DNA from: Rubellicoccus peritrichatus
Lineage (GTDB): Bacteria > Verrucomicrobiota > Verrucomicrobiia > Opitutales > Cerasicoccaceae
DNA length: 64,000 nt
NCBI RefSeq assembly: GCF_033100135.1
Contig: NZ_CP136920.1
Coordinates: 4,645,001 to 4,709,000 of the forward strand
Direction: 5' to 3'
Shown here: piece by piece, positions 43,476 to 53,237 of the stretch
Layout: each line of letters begins with the position of its first letter
How positions within the stretch are numbered: position 1 is the stretch's first letter
Program-made: the position numbers and the translations under genes
Notes under the pieces: model-generated
What the model was told of the DNA's origin: nothing
Database searches by the model: none
What the model saw: the letters and a program-made list of their open reading frames with translations, nothing else

Positions 43476-44459
43476 CTAAAAGTGAGGGACTTGGATCTTC
43501 GCACTCGGCGTTGTATCTGCTTCCAGATCACCGCAGGCAAATTGTATGCCAGCAAGATAATGCTTGAGCAAGGTAGGATCCCAATAGTGGTGATCATTGT
43601 GACCAATACTGGTGTAGAAGACTCGCCCATCTCCAACTTTTTGGATCCAGGCGACTGGAAAGTCATTGTCCTTACGCCTTACTTCACTCTTGGGCACTTC
43701 ACTTCGCTCTGGATCCAAATTCAGAAGAATACGCAGCTTCTCGCGCGAATACGGCTCTTCAGTGAATTGATAGATTTCTTCGATCATCTCAAACTCTGTT
43801 ACATCACCAAAGACTGGTTCATTCAGTTCATGCTCAGGATCCTCTACCCGTATCATGACCTTTTGGTTACCAACCCAAGGGTGCCCCCAGAAATAAGCGC
43901 CGATGGTATCACCATAACCCTTATGACCATAGCAACTATCCGTTGCCGCGTGAACTCCCACAAGACCACCACCGTTTGCAACGTATTCGACGAGATTCGC
44001 AATCAAGCGATCATTGCGCTCTTTAAGAAACGCCCATTCTTCATCAGTAAACTGATCTCGAATCGAACCATGATGCTGGGTATGTTGCGGCATGAAAAAG
44101 TCCTGCGTCGTATTCAGCAGCAAAACCGCATCAAAGGTCTTTAGGGCATCTTTTTCAAAATTAGCCGGATCATCGCTCACAACAGCTTCATACGCGCTGG
44201 AAGACTCCCCCATTTTCTCCATCGCAAACTTTCCTGTTGGAATCGATCCGTGGCGAAAACCTGCAGTCGCACTATAGACAAGAATTTTTCGCTTCGCCTT
44301 TGGTTCAATGATCGGTTCTGTCGGTACATTCTCCAGGATTTTCTTTTTGAAGTCTTCGTGAAGTGGTTTGTCATCATAGGTCGGCTTCCAGTCAATTGCA
44401 GAGGCACTTGAGACCACAGTTACAACTAGGAGAGCTTGTGCGATTTTAGGTAATACCAT
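43476..44459 (-). CDS. Secreted ThuA-like protein
   Basis: A 327-residue exported protein with signal peptide LPKIAQALLVVTVVSSASA. It shows the ThuA (trehalose-utilisation-type, glutamine-amidotransferase-like fold) pattern: ILVYSATAGFRHGSIPTGKF, FDAVLLLNTTQDFF, FLKERNDRLIANLVEYVANG, GGLVGVHAATDSCYGHKGYG, PVAWIQKVGDGRVFYTSIGH. The biochemical role of secreted ThuA proteins is unsettled; they recur beside DUF1080 proteins in sugar loci and may act on keto-sugars. It is leftward, downstream of the first GH2 gene with 170 bp between. Confidence 0.88.
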   Translation of the reverse strand: MVLPKIAQALLVVTVVSSASAIDWKPTYDDKPLHEDFKKKILENVPTEPIIEPKAKRKILVYSATAGFRHGSIPTGKFAMEKMGESSSAYEAVVSDDPANFEKDALKTFDAVLLLNTTQDFFMPQHTQHHGSIRDQFTDEEWAFLKERNDRLIANLVEYVANGGGLVGVHAATDSCYGHKGYGDTIGAYFWGHPWVGNQKVMIRVEDPEHELNEPVFGDVTEFEMIEEIYQFTEEPYSREKLRILLNLDPERSEVPKSEVRRKDNDFPVAWIQKVGDGRVFYTSIGHNDHHYWDPTLLKHYLAGIQFACGDLEADTTPSAKIQVPHF

Positions 44460-44629
44460 AATGAGTTAGGCTGAGATATAAGGTTACGGTTCCTTGCTGC
44501 CACTAAAGATTCAATCTGCAGAACCTACAAAGTAAAGGGAAACATTAGTGACTCCAAACGGCCAAAATGACGCGCATCACTGCGATCCTCAAAAGAACCT
44601 CAGGCAATGGCTCCGGTTAATATAATTTC

Positions 44630-46990
44630 CTAAGGTAAAGTTATAGTGCCGGCTTTGAGCCCTTTTGAATCGACAGTTAAGTTGACTTGTTCCTCTATGA
44701 CTCGAATCACTGCAAGGCATTTGCCTCCAAAGCTACTGCGCCTCGTGCGTGCCTGCATTTCGTCGAGTGCGGTCAAAGCACCATTGTCGAGCGCAATTAC
44801 TTCGCCGCCTTCTACTTTAAAATCGAGTTCACGATCTGTGTGCACAACAGGAATCCCGTTGGCATCCAAGAGCTGCACTTCGACATGAATAATATCCCCA
44901 GACGACACTGATTCATAGTCAGCCTTTAATTCAATTTGCTCAGGATCCCCCGCTGTCCGTATCTCAAACGAGCAAACTTCTTCTCCGTTACGGATGCCAA
45001 CGGCACGCAAAGTGCCGGGCTCGTAGGCCACAGAATACCAATTCATTACCCAGTTGCTGAAGTCAGCCAACTTTTGGCGCCCAATTTTTCGACCATTCAA
45101 ATAGAGATCAAGAAATTCGCAATTAGTATATGTCACCAGATCAAGCTCCGTGCCGTCGGGGTGATTCCAATTCCCCATAATAACAGGCGCACCCCAGTCC
45201 TTTGAAAAGTAGGTATCTCTGTCGTAAACCCCTATGTAAACCATAGGTTCATCGGTCCAGAGTGCTTGATATTGATAGAACATGGGGGTGCGAAAGCCTG
45301 CAGAATCCAGAAAATGGCCTGGCCAGCAAAAAATTTCCGGCCAACTGAGCGGTCCTTCCGCTGGAATTTCTCCGAGGTATTCGATACCGACCCATAAAAA
45401 CAGCCCCACATTATGGTCGTTTTCGACCACATCAAACCATGGACTTCGTTCCACATGAGCCCAACGCTCTGTTTCGGTTGAGCCGTAATAAGTGTAACTC
45501 TCTGTGCTAATGAAGGCTTTTCCCGGATTACGGTGACCAATGCGTTTCACCCATTGGTCACCATAGTTCATACCGATAAGATCCATATGCTGGGTGGATT
45601 CCAATATGTCGTCGACCTTTTGAGTCGGATCCATATCCAAGCCCCGTTCCATCCCAGAGACAACTGGGCGAGTGGGATCGATTGAACGAACAAAGTCGCA
45701 ATACAACTCAAGTCCTTCGGTCTGCTTTTGCGAACCAGCAGGATAGTTCTCATTGCCGACACTCCAGATAACCACGCTCGGGTGGTTCCGATCGCGACGG
45801 ATGGTTTCCCGGAAATTCTTACGCCACTCGAGCCCGAAATATGGATCTGCAAACTGCGGATGGTCCCACTTGTCCACAAACTCATCCATCACCAAAAAAC
45901 CAAGCTCATCGCAAAGCGCCATGAACTCTGGCCCCATTGCGTTATGCGCGGTACGAATCGCATTACAACCGGCCGCCTTCAACCCTCTCAAACGTCGCTC
46001 CCAGACCTCGGCTGGCACGGCAGAGCCAAAAGTCGACGCTTCGGCATGCAGATTAACCCCCTTCATTTTCATATTCTCCCCGTTCAGGAAAAAACCCTTC
46101 TCAGCATCGAAGATGATCTCCCGGATACCAAACCGGCTCTCGTAAGTATCGGTCACCTCTCCGGCAACCATCACTTTGCTCACAGCCGTGTACAGCTGCG
46201 GCGAATCAATTGACCAGAGCTTTGGGTGAAACACGTCGAAGCTCTGCTCGACGTCAACCGATTGGCCGGCCCCGATTAGCGTCTCGGCCGATGTACCCTT
46301 TGCAACGATCTCGCCTGCGCTATCAATGATCTCGGTATAAAGTGTGAATGCGGAATAGCTCTCCATTCGATTAGTGATCGTCGTTACAACGTTTACCTGC
46401 GCCTCCGAGTTCGAAACCTTTGGCGTTGTAATATACGTTCCCCAATTCTCCACATGCAAAGGTTCTTTTACGGTGAGCCATACATTACGATAAATTCCTG
46501 ATCCTGTATACCAGCGGCAGTTGGGCTGGAGTGAATTATCGGCTCTAACAGCGATCAAGTTAGTCCCCTCTTTTACATAAGGGCTGATATCGAAGTAGAA
46601 ACTCGTATAGCCGTCGTATTGAACACCGACAAACTCTCCATTCACCCACACCTTAGCGTGCTTGTAAACACCATCGAACTGAAGTTCGACGTATTGACTC
46701 GCATCTTCAGCGGAGAGTTCAAATTGCTTTCTATACCAGCCGATACCTCCGGGTAGCCAGGCGTTCTGCGGCGGGTTATCTTTACTGAAGGGTTGCTCAA
46801 TGGACCAGTCGTGCGGGACATTCAGCACACGCCATTCTTCATCATCAAATCCAACCATCTGCGCTAGATGATCCGCTTCTCCGAGAAAGAATTTCCAATC
46901 AGAATTGAAAGAAAGCCGCTCACGCGCGTCTGCAAAACTAAAAAAGATACAAGTGGTGAATACCGCGGCGAAACAGTGACGAAGTTTCAT
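44630..46990 (-). CDS. Secreted GH2 beta-galactosidase-like enzyme 1
   Basis: A 786-residue exported enzyme with signal peptide FAAVFTTCIFFSFADA. GH2 domain order: sugar-binding jelly roll (LNVPHDWSIEQPF, GIGWYRKQFEL, VWVNGEFVG), immunoglobulin-like domain, TIM barrel, C-terminal Ig-like domains. Acid/base Glu414 lies in VIWSVGNENYP and nucleophile Glu497 in AFISTESYTYYG; GCNAIRTAHN is also standard. Specificity is a beta-galactoside by family habit; beta-glucuronidase or mannosidase activity cannot be excluded. It is divergent from a second GH2 gene. Confidence 0.93.
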   Translation of the reverse strand: MKLRHCFAAVFTTCIFFSFADARERLSFNSDWKFFLGEADHLAQMVGFDDEEWRVLNVPHDWSIEQPFSKDNPPQNAWLPGGIGWYRKQFELSAEDASQYVELQFDGVYKHAKVWVNGEFVGVQYDGYTSFYFDISPYVKEGTNLIAVRADNSLQPNCRWYTGSGIYRNVWLTVKEPLHVENWGTYITTPKVSNSEAQVNVVTTITNRMESYSAFTLYTEIIDSAGEIVAKGTSAETLIGAGQSVDVEQSFDVFHPKLWSIDSPQLYTAVSKVMVAGEVTDTYESRFGIREIIFDAEKGFFLNGENMKMKGVNLHAEASTFGSAVPAEVWERRLRGLKAAGCNAIRTAHNAMGPEFMALCDELGFLVMDEFVDKWDHPQFADPYFGLEWRKNFRETIRRDRNHPSVVIWSVGNENYPAGSQKQTEGLELYCDFVRSIDPTRPVVSGMERGLDMDPTQKVDDILESTQHMDLIGMNYGDQWVKRIGHRNPGKAFISTESYTYYGSTETERWAHVERSPWFDVVENDHNVGLFLWVGIEYLGEIPAEGPLSWPEIFCWPGHFLDSAGFRTPMFYQYQALWTDEPMVYIGVYDRDTYFSKDWGAPVIMGNWNHPDGTELDLVTYTNCEFLDLYLNGRKIGRQKLADFSNWVMNWYSVAYEPGTLRAVGIRNGEEVCSFEIRTAGDPEQIELKADYESVSSGDIIHVEVQLLDANGIPVVHTDRELDFKVEGGEVIALDNGALTALDEMQARTRRSSFGGKCLAVIRVIEEQVNLTVDSKGLKAGTITLP

Positions 46991-47384
46991 AGATTTGTGG
47001 ATTAATTACGTTTGATCGAATGACTTTTCAGGGTGCTTCGTTATTGGAATAACTGCACCACATAAGTCTTCAAATTTTCATTAGATTTATATTCGTAATC
47101 AAGGCCTAGGCTGTGTCAAATGATATGTAGTAGTCAGCAGTTGATTTGACAGTTCGTGCTGCCTGGTCGGATAAAATCTCAAGCTGATTTTTCCACTAAT
47201 CATGTCTTGTTAAGCTCTTGCCACCGACTCTTGCCATGATATCCTGTCGCAACATATTTGCCCTTAATGAGTTCGCATTTGGGGATTCTATTTTTCTCTC
47301 TACCTCACATAATTTAATCCTTCAATGTCATTAAGTTGGTCCAAGTAATTTTCTTTGGCTTGATCTGCGGCGACTCACTTAAAT
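46991..47384. promoter_or_regulatory. Divergent promoter region between two GH2 genes
   Basis: This 394-bp stretch has no coding frame. It must hold the promoters of both GH2 genes. The 9-mer CTCTTGCCA occurs twice as a direct repeat (47215-47223 and 47228-47236), 13 bp apart start to start, a spacing compatible with paired regulator half-sites but unproven. Confidence 0.4.
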
Positions 47385-49856
47385 ATGTCACTACTTACTC
47401 GCATTAATAGCATGTTCTCTCAAATTTTTAAATTCTTTGTGATCATTCACTTTTTACACGCCCCACTTCTCTCATCTCCCCGAACAGAGATATTTCTAAA
47501 GGAAAATTGGCTGTTTCAACGTGGGCAAAATAACGGTGCTGAACAGGTTGGCTTTGACGATTCCGAATGGGAACCTGTAACCATACCCCACGACTGGGCA
47601 ATCAAAGGCCCATTCGACAGAGAAATCGACATACAGGACGTCCGCATCACCCAGAACCTTGAGCAAGAAGCTTCAGAAAAGACCGGCAGAACAGGCGCGC
47701 TCCCGCACATTGGTCAAGGCTGGTATCGTAAGACCTTTGACCTTCCCGACCTGAAAGATGATCAAAAAGTCCTTATCCTTTTCGAAGGCGCTATGTCCGA
47801 ACCTCAAGTCTATCTTAACGAAAAAAAGGTCGGAGAGTGGAACTACGGCTACAACTACTTCTATTTCGACATCACCGATGCAATACTTCGGGACGAGCCA
47901 AATCTACTCGCTGTGCATCTAACGAATCACCCTCAATCGTCTCGATGGTACCCAGGTGCTGGCCTTTATCGAAATGTCCGCCTGATCGTTAAAGACAAGG
48001 AGAGCATTGATCAATGGGGTCAGTTCGTCACGACTCCTCAAATCACCGATGATTGGGCTAAGGTGAATGTGAAGACTCGATTCAGCGGAGAAGGGTTAAG
48101 CCTCGTGACAACCATCTTCGACATGGAGAACAACATCGTTGCTAAACACGAAGCTGAACCGCCCTTTGGCAATGAGTTCGATCAGAATATTCTAATCGAC
48201 CAACCAAAGCTATGGAGCCCTGAAACGCCTTACCTCTACAAAGCAGTTACTAAGCTTCTCAAAAACGGCGTGCTCAAAGATGAGATAACGACGACCTTTG
48301 GAGTGCGAACGATAGAATACAATCCCGAAACGGGTTTCAGCTTGAACGGGCAAGTTCGTAAATTCAAAGGCGTCTGCCTGCACCACGATCTAGGGCCACT
48401 CGGAGCTGCAATCAACAAGACAGCCCTTCGTCGCCAAATGCGAATCATGAAGGAAATGGGCTGCGATTCGATTCGAAGCGCTCATAACATGCCGTCAATC
48501 GAACAACTCGAGTTAGCAGACGAGATGGGAATCATGTTTCTCGCCGAAAGCTTCGACGAATGGGCCAAGCCGAAAGTCCCTAACGGCTACAACAGATATT
48601 TCGAAACAGACGCCGAGAAGGACATCATCAATCTGGTCCATGCGACCCGCAACCACCCAAGTATTGTGATGTGGAGCTCAGGCAATGAAGTGCCGGACCA
48701 GCACGGAAGCGACGGTGTGAAACGGGCCAAATGGCTGCAGGAAATTTTCCACCGCGAGGACCCCACCCGCCCGGTCACCGTTGGCATGGATCAGGTCGAG
48801 GCAGTCATGGAAAACGGTTTTGGCGCCATTATGGATGTTCCCGGGTTAAATTATCGAGTCCATCTTTACGAAGAGGCCTACGAACGCTTTCCCCAAGGTT
48901 TCCTCCTCGGTTCCGAAACGGCATCGACGGTGAGCTCGCGTGGTATTTACAAATTTCCTGCCGAAAAGCTGAAGCATGTTACGCACCCGGACAATCAATG
49001 CTCTTCGTATGATTTGGAGTATTGCAACTGGTCCAACCTGCCGGATGACGATTTCGTTTTACAGGATGACAAAGACTGGGTGATTGGTGAGTTCGTCTGG
49101 ACCGGCTTTGATTACCTCGGTGAGCCGACGCCCTATCAGGGAATCTGGCCGGCCCGCAGCTCTTACTTTGGAATTTGTGATTTAGCAGGCCTCCCCAAAG
49201 ACCGATACTACCTCTACCGCAGTCGGTGGAACACAGAATCCCCCACACTACATATGCTGCCTCACTGGAACTGGGAAGGTCGCGAAGGAGAAACCACCCC
49301 CGTCTTTGTCTACACAAGCTATGACAGTGCTGAACTGTTCGTGAACGGAAAAAGCATGGGAGTTCAAAAGAAGCACGGAGCGACACCACAAAATCGCTAC
49401 CGATTGATGTGGACGGATGTGACGTATGAGCCCGGAACAATCAAGGTCTTAGCATACGATGAAAATGGTGATCCTGTAGCCGAGAAGGAAACCCATACCG
49501 CAGGCGAGCCCTACCAAATTATCTTGGAGGCGGACCGCACTGAACTGATAGCAAACGGAGAAGATTTATCATTCATCACTGTTTCGGTAGTGGATAAAAA
49601 CGGCATCCCCTGCCCCACTGCAACCAATCGGCTTCACTTCGAAGTAAGCGGCGCCGGAGTCTACCGCGCTGCCTGTAACGGCGACGCGACCTCACTCGAA
49701 ATGTTTCATGAGCCCACCATGAAGCTGTTCAGTGGTAAATTGGTCGTCATTGTTCAAAGCACCAACGAATCCGGAGAAATTAAGCTAAGTGTAAGTGGAA
49801 ACGGCTTGAAAGCTGAGAGCATTCAACTCGTTTCCACCTCAGAAACGGTGATCTAA
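47385..49856 (+). CDS. Secreted GH2 beta-galactosidase-like enzyme 2
   Basis: An 823-residue exported enzyme; the signal is MFSQIFKFFVIIHFLHAPLL with cleavage near LSS. GH2 order: jelly roll (VTIPHDWAIKGPF, GWYRKTFDL, VYLNEKKVG), Ig-like domain, barrel with acid/base Glu435 in IVMWSSGNEVPD and nucleophile Glu511 in FLLGSETASTVSS, then C-terminal Ig-like domains (VYTSYDSAELFVNGKSMG). An extra loop between residues 78 and 105 separates it from the enzyme encoded opposite. The two are not close paralogues. This subtype, with a WxGFDYLGEPTPY motif, is common in marine galactan loci. The target is probably a beta-linked galactose. Confidence 0.93.
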   Translation: MSLLTRINSMFSQIFKFFVIIHFLHAPLLSSPRTEIFLKENWLFQRGQNNGAEQVGFDDSEWEPVTIPHDWAIKGPFDREIDIQDVRITQNLEQEASEKTGRTGALPHIGQGWYRKTFDLPDLKDDQKVLILFEGAMSEPQVYLNEKKVGEWNYGYNYFYFDITDAILRDEPNLLAVHLTNHPQSSRWYPGAGLYRNVRLIVKDKESIDQWGQFVTTPQITDDWAKVNVKTRFSGEGLSLVTTIFDMENNIVAKHEAEPPFGNEFDQNILIDQPKLWSPETPYLYKAVTKLLKNGVLKDEITTTFGVRTIEYNPETGFSLNGQVRKFKGVCLHHDLGPLGAAINKTALRRQMRIMKEMGCDSIRSAHNMPSIEQLELADEMGIMFLAESFDEWAKPKVPNGYNRYFETDAEKDIINLVHATRNHPSIVMWSSGNEVPDQHGSDGVKRAKWLQEIFHREDPTRPVTVGMDQVEAVMENGFGAIMDVPGLNYRVHLYEEAYERFPQGFLLGSETASTVSSRGIYKFPAEKLKHVTHPDNQCSSYDLEYCNWSNLPDDDFVLQDDKDWVIGEFVWTGFDYLGEPTPYQGIWPARSSYFGICDLAGLPKDRYYLYRSRWNTESPTLHMLPHWNWEGREGETTPVFVYTSYDSAELFVNGKSMGVQKKHGATPQNRYRLMWTDVTYEPGTIKVLAYDENGDPVAEKETHTAGEPYQIILEADRTELIANGEDLSFITVSVVDKNGIPCPTATNRLHFEVSGAGVYRAACNGDATSLEMFHEPTMKLFSGKLVVIVQSTNESGEIKLSVSGNGLKAESIQLVSTSETVI

Positions 49857-50011
49857 AAACTTGTTCTCGACGCCCAACACACTGAATCAAAACGAGATCG
49901 ATTTCAGTAGGCTTATAAGCATAGATTCAAGCGACTGTCCTGCGAGTATCCAATGAATCGTTACGGCGTATGCGCAGTGATAGAGAAGACGAAATCATCC
50001 TTATTATCCTT

Positions 50012-51928
50012 CTACCAGAAGATCGCGTAGAGAACCAAAGTAAGTACCACGACACCGATACCGGCTACCTTCGCACCTGAAGATGATTCTAATTCGATCT
50101 CTTCGTTCACTGGCATCTGGACAGGCTCTTGCATCGGCCGCAGAAGCGTCAACACGAGCCCGATCACAATAACCAGACCCAGCGTGATCGCCATCCGGTT
50201 AAGGAATGCGATGTCGGTTGCGAAGACGAGAAGAGCACCATAAATCGCAATGCTCGCAACCATACCTAAGACGCCAAAATAGCGAGGCGTCCTGGGAGAG
50301 AAGAAGCCAAAGATAAAAACAGCAAGAATACCCGGTGATATAAAGCCCTGAAATTCTTGGATGTATGAAAAAATACTATCAAACTTATTGAGAGAAGGTG
50401 CGATCAAGCCAGCAACGATGACAAATAATAAGACGAAGCCCCTTCCGACTTTCACAAGTGTTGCGGGATCCTTCTGTCCAGTAAACTTGGAGTAGAGATC
50501 CATCGTCGCGATAGTCGATGCAGAGTTAAGCATCGAAGCCAGCGAACTAATCACGGCCCCACTCAAGGCCGCAAGAACGAACCAGGAGATCAAAGGTTTC
50601 GGCTGAATAAGATTTCGAACCAGAATTGGAAATGCCGCATCATAGTCATAGGACTTAAGTGTCCCAGCGCTCTGCGCGCCACCCTCGATAGCCTGAGCGG
50701 CAAAAGAGTTGATCTGTTTGACAGAAACAACTGGAGATGGGGCAACGCCGGCAACCACTGCATTGACCCTGAGAATCTGGGCAGCCAGATCTGGATGGGT
50801 TTCGACAAATTGTTCATCAACATCGAAAACCTGATCATCACCAAGCCTCTCAACCATAGCTTGATTAGTCTCTGCCATCGATTTCTTAAGATCACCGCTA
50901 AATAGGTTGAACGCCAACATACCCGGAATAACAACAATGAAAGGAATAATCAGTTTAAGGGCTGCGGCAAAAACGATTCCTCGCTGCCCCTCAGCAAGGG
51001 ATTTAGAACCAAGCGTTCGTTGCACGATGTACTGATTCAGCCCCCAATAGTAAAGATTCGGTATCCATAAGCCGATTATAAGCGCAGTCCAAGGGATATC
51101 GGAATCCTCTTTGGGCCGTATCATATGTACTTTACCTCCAGATCCATTGGGTCCGTTCTGGGCAATCGCTTCGCCATCTACTCCGTCATTGAGCAGCATA
51201 AATCGCTCCCAAGCACGTGCTTTCTCAATCTGCTCGATGGTCGCATCCGAGTTTGCAACTTTTGTTAGAATCAACTCTTCAGCGGGTTTATCCATGAGCA
51301 CATTGAACGCCAGATACATGACGATGGCACCGCCAACAATCAAAGCTGCACCCCAAATTAAGTCCGTCCATGCACACGCTTTGAGTCCACCAATGAAAAC
51401 ATAGAATGCTGCAAAAAGAGCGATCAACCAGCACATTGCAGTCAGGCTGTTTAAAACTGGCACTTCGTGGTAATACTCAGAAACAAACTTGGCGCCCGAA
51501 AAGATGACTGATGATGTTGTAACAAAAACAAGTGTAACTATCATCGGTATCGCCATCGACAAACGCGCAATTCCATTGAAACGATACTCCAAAAACTCGG
51601 GGATAGTGTAGAGTCCTGCCTTGAGAAATTTCGGCAGGAACCAAAATGCGACAAAAACCAAAGTGATGGCGGCCATCCATTCGTAAGAGGCGATGGCCAT
51701 ACCGAGCCAATTCGCTGAAGCCCCCGACATGCCAACGAACTGTTCTGTTGAAATGTTCGCCGCAATGAGCGAAAAGCCAACCAGCCACCAAGTCAATCCA
51801 CGGCCAGCAAGAAAGTAGTCAGAAGCACCTTTGTCACCACTGGTGTCCTCATCCCGGCTTTTCCATATTCCGAGTGCGATGACACCGATAACAGCAACAA
51901 CAAAGAGGGTAATTTCTAATAAAATCAT
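50012..51928 (-). CDS. SSS-family sodium:solute (sugar) symporter
   Basis: A 638-residue permease of the SSS/SGLT family with about 14 helices. Marks: YFLAGRGLTWWLVGFSLIAA, NISTEQFVGMSGASANWLG, WFLPKFLKAGLYTIPEFLEY, YYWGLNQYIVQRTLGSKSLA, and helix motifs SSLASMLNSASTIATMDLYS. Two soluble insertions (about 220-275 and 340-425) are acidic. It should import a monosaccharide with sodium, fitting a marine host. It converges with GH2 gene 2 and lies downstream of the P450 operon on the same strand, separated by 446 bp. It is the likely uptake route for galactose or methyl-galactose. Confidence 0.92.
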   Translation of the reverse strand: MILLEITLFVVAVIGVIALGIWKSRDEDTSGDKGASDYFLAGRGLTWWLVGFSLIAANISTEQFVGMSGASANWLGMAIASYEWMAAITLVFVAFWFLPKFLKAGLYTIPEFLEYRFNGIARLSMAIPMIVTLVFVTTSSVIFSGAKFVSEYYHEVPVLNSLTAMCWLIALFAAFYVFIGGLKACAWTDLIWGAALIVGGAIVMYLAFNVLMDKPAEELILTKVANSDATIEQIEKARAWERFMLLNDGVDGEAIAQNGPNGSGGKVHMIRPKEDSDIPWTALIIGLWIPNLYYWGLNQYIVQRTLGSKSLAEGQRGIVFAAALKLIIPFIVVIPGMLAFNLFSGDLKKSMAETNQAMVERLGDDQVFDVDEQFVETHPDLAAQILRVNAVVAGVAPSPVVSVKQINSFAAQAIEGGAQSAGTLKSYDYDAAFPILVRNLIQPKPLISWFVLAALSGAVISSLASMLNSASTIATMDLYSKFTGQKDPATLVKVGRGFVLLFVIVAGLIAPSLNKFDSIFSYIQEFQGFISPGILAVFIFGFFSPRTPRYFGVLGMVASIAIYGALLVFATDIAFLNRMAITLGLVIVIGLVLTLLRPMQEPVQMPVNEEIELESSSGAKVAGIGVVVLTLVLYAIFW

Positions 51929-52374
51929 GAGACTGGAGAAAAGTATATTTGGGAAAATCCGGACTTCTTGTCCGCTATTTTAAAAACTAAATTCGACAAA
52001 GAACTGAAGGTTATTTAATATGCAAATAAAATTTATAGTAAGAAAAAAAAGTATGCGATGTGTTGCGTCAAGCATTATATTTGAAGTCTACTATTTCTAA
52101 AAAACAAACATAGACTAAGCCGAACGCGAACTGCGGTCGAGGCGATGCTACCATAACTCTAGAACCCAATCTCCAAGATATCCGTCGGTTGGCAAATGAT
52201 TCTTCAAAGGGATTTTCGATGGCAAGATCATCTTCCAGCGACGCATAGAAAATCCCTCCACGAACGTATTGCTTAATCACACGGAAAGTCTTACGCTGAC
52301 GAACAGTAATACTCAGCAAGAACTGTAAAGACTTGGAAATGTTAATATGTGAGTTGGTAGTCAAATGGATAGGA
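51929..52374. other. Intergenic region upstream of the symporter gene
   Basis: 446 bp without a convincing gene. The right third is AT-poor and one minus-strand frame stays open (ending at 52068), but it begins inside the esterase gene in another frame, so it is treated as chance. The left part (about 51940-52060) is AT-rich and is the likely promoter of the symporter. Confidence 0.45.
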
Positions 52375-53187
52375 TTATAACTGCTCGGCAAAGAACTTGA
52401 AAGTCTTGACCACATGCGTTTCCCAGTATGACCATTCGTGGCCGCCAGGAAATTCTTGGTAGGTAAATTCCACTCCTGCGTCACCTAATGCTTTGGCCAG
52501 CGTGCGGTTGTGTTTGATGAGCAAGTCGTCAACTCCACAGTCAAAACGGAAAGGACCGATACTGTCGCAGTTGGCGAGTATCGCGTCCACAACATTGCGG
52601 TCAATGCCTTCTACTGCCGGATAGGCTTCCATCGGCTCCTCAACGAAGAGCGGCATCTGGTCTAGCGATGTGATGGACGAATGCCCTGCAAAGGCCTTGT
52701 AGCGATCGTGGTATTTAGCTCCCAAGCGAAGCGCCCCAAAGCCACCCATCGACAGCCCGCCGATGAAGTGAGGCGCGTCAATGTCGTTGCCGACATTCTC
52801 ACTAACGGCCTGTGGCACGTCCTGTGAGATCCAAGCTTCAAAGTCCTTGTCGATATGCGGCACGTAGCCACTACCATCACCCCAGAGACCATCCGAAGGC
52901 ATGACAAGAAGCATAGGTGGCACTTCGCCCACATCAATGAGACGCTGCAGAGTCATGTGCGCCTTGCCCATCAATGACCAGATCCAGTGGCTGCCATAGA
53001 CACCATGTAAAAGCGTGACCACAGGCAGGTCTGTGCGCCCTTCGGCTTGCTGCGGGATGTAGATCGAAAGATCAGCACGTGCCTTAAGCGCCGGGCTTTT
53101 GACGGTAACCAAGCGCAGCATTCCCCGCTCACAAGGAATGTCGCCAACCTCGGTCGTACGGAAATAGGATGCTCGACAATCAACCAT
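52375..53187 (-). CDS. Esterase-D-like alpha/beta hydrolase
   Basis: A 270-residue cytoplasmic serine hydrolase. LPVVTLLHGVYGSHWIW supplies the oxyanion strand, GGLSMGGFGALRLG the nucleophile elbow (GxSxG), CGVDDLLIKHN the acid, and PGGHEWSYW the catalytic histidine. The family includes S-formylglutathione hydrolase (FGH) and tributyrin/carbohydrate esterases. As the last gene of the P450-reductase-dehydrogenase operon and without a signal peptide, a formyl-thioester hydrolase role in formaldehyde disposal is attractive, but the elbow is GLSMGG rather than the GHSMGG usual in FGH, so a sugar acyl esterase is an equal alternative. Confidence 0.85.
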   Translation of the reverse strand: MVDCRASYFRTTEVGDIPCERGMLRLVTVKSPALKARADLSIYIPQQAEGRTDLPVVTLLHGVYGSHWIWSLMGKAHMTLQRLIDVGEVPPMLLVMPSDGLWGDGSGYVPHIDKDFEAWISQDVPQAVSENVGNDIDAPHFIGGLSMGGFGALRLGAKYHDRYKAFAGHSSITSLDQMPLFVEEPMEAYPAVEGIDRNVVDAILANCDSIGPFRFDCGVDDLLIKHNRTLAKALGDAGVEFTYQEFPGGHEWSYWETHVVKTFKFFAEQL

Positions 53188-53237
53188 TTAAAAACAACAA
53201 CTTTAAATTACATGTATCCATATTGGTTTTCAGAAAT

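Noticed and set aside
52068-52484. 138-codon minus-strand frame overlapping the esterase gene end
   Set aside because: Its first third is out-of-frame esterase sequence, no family is recognisable and the remainder lacks coding character.
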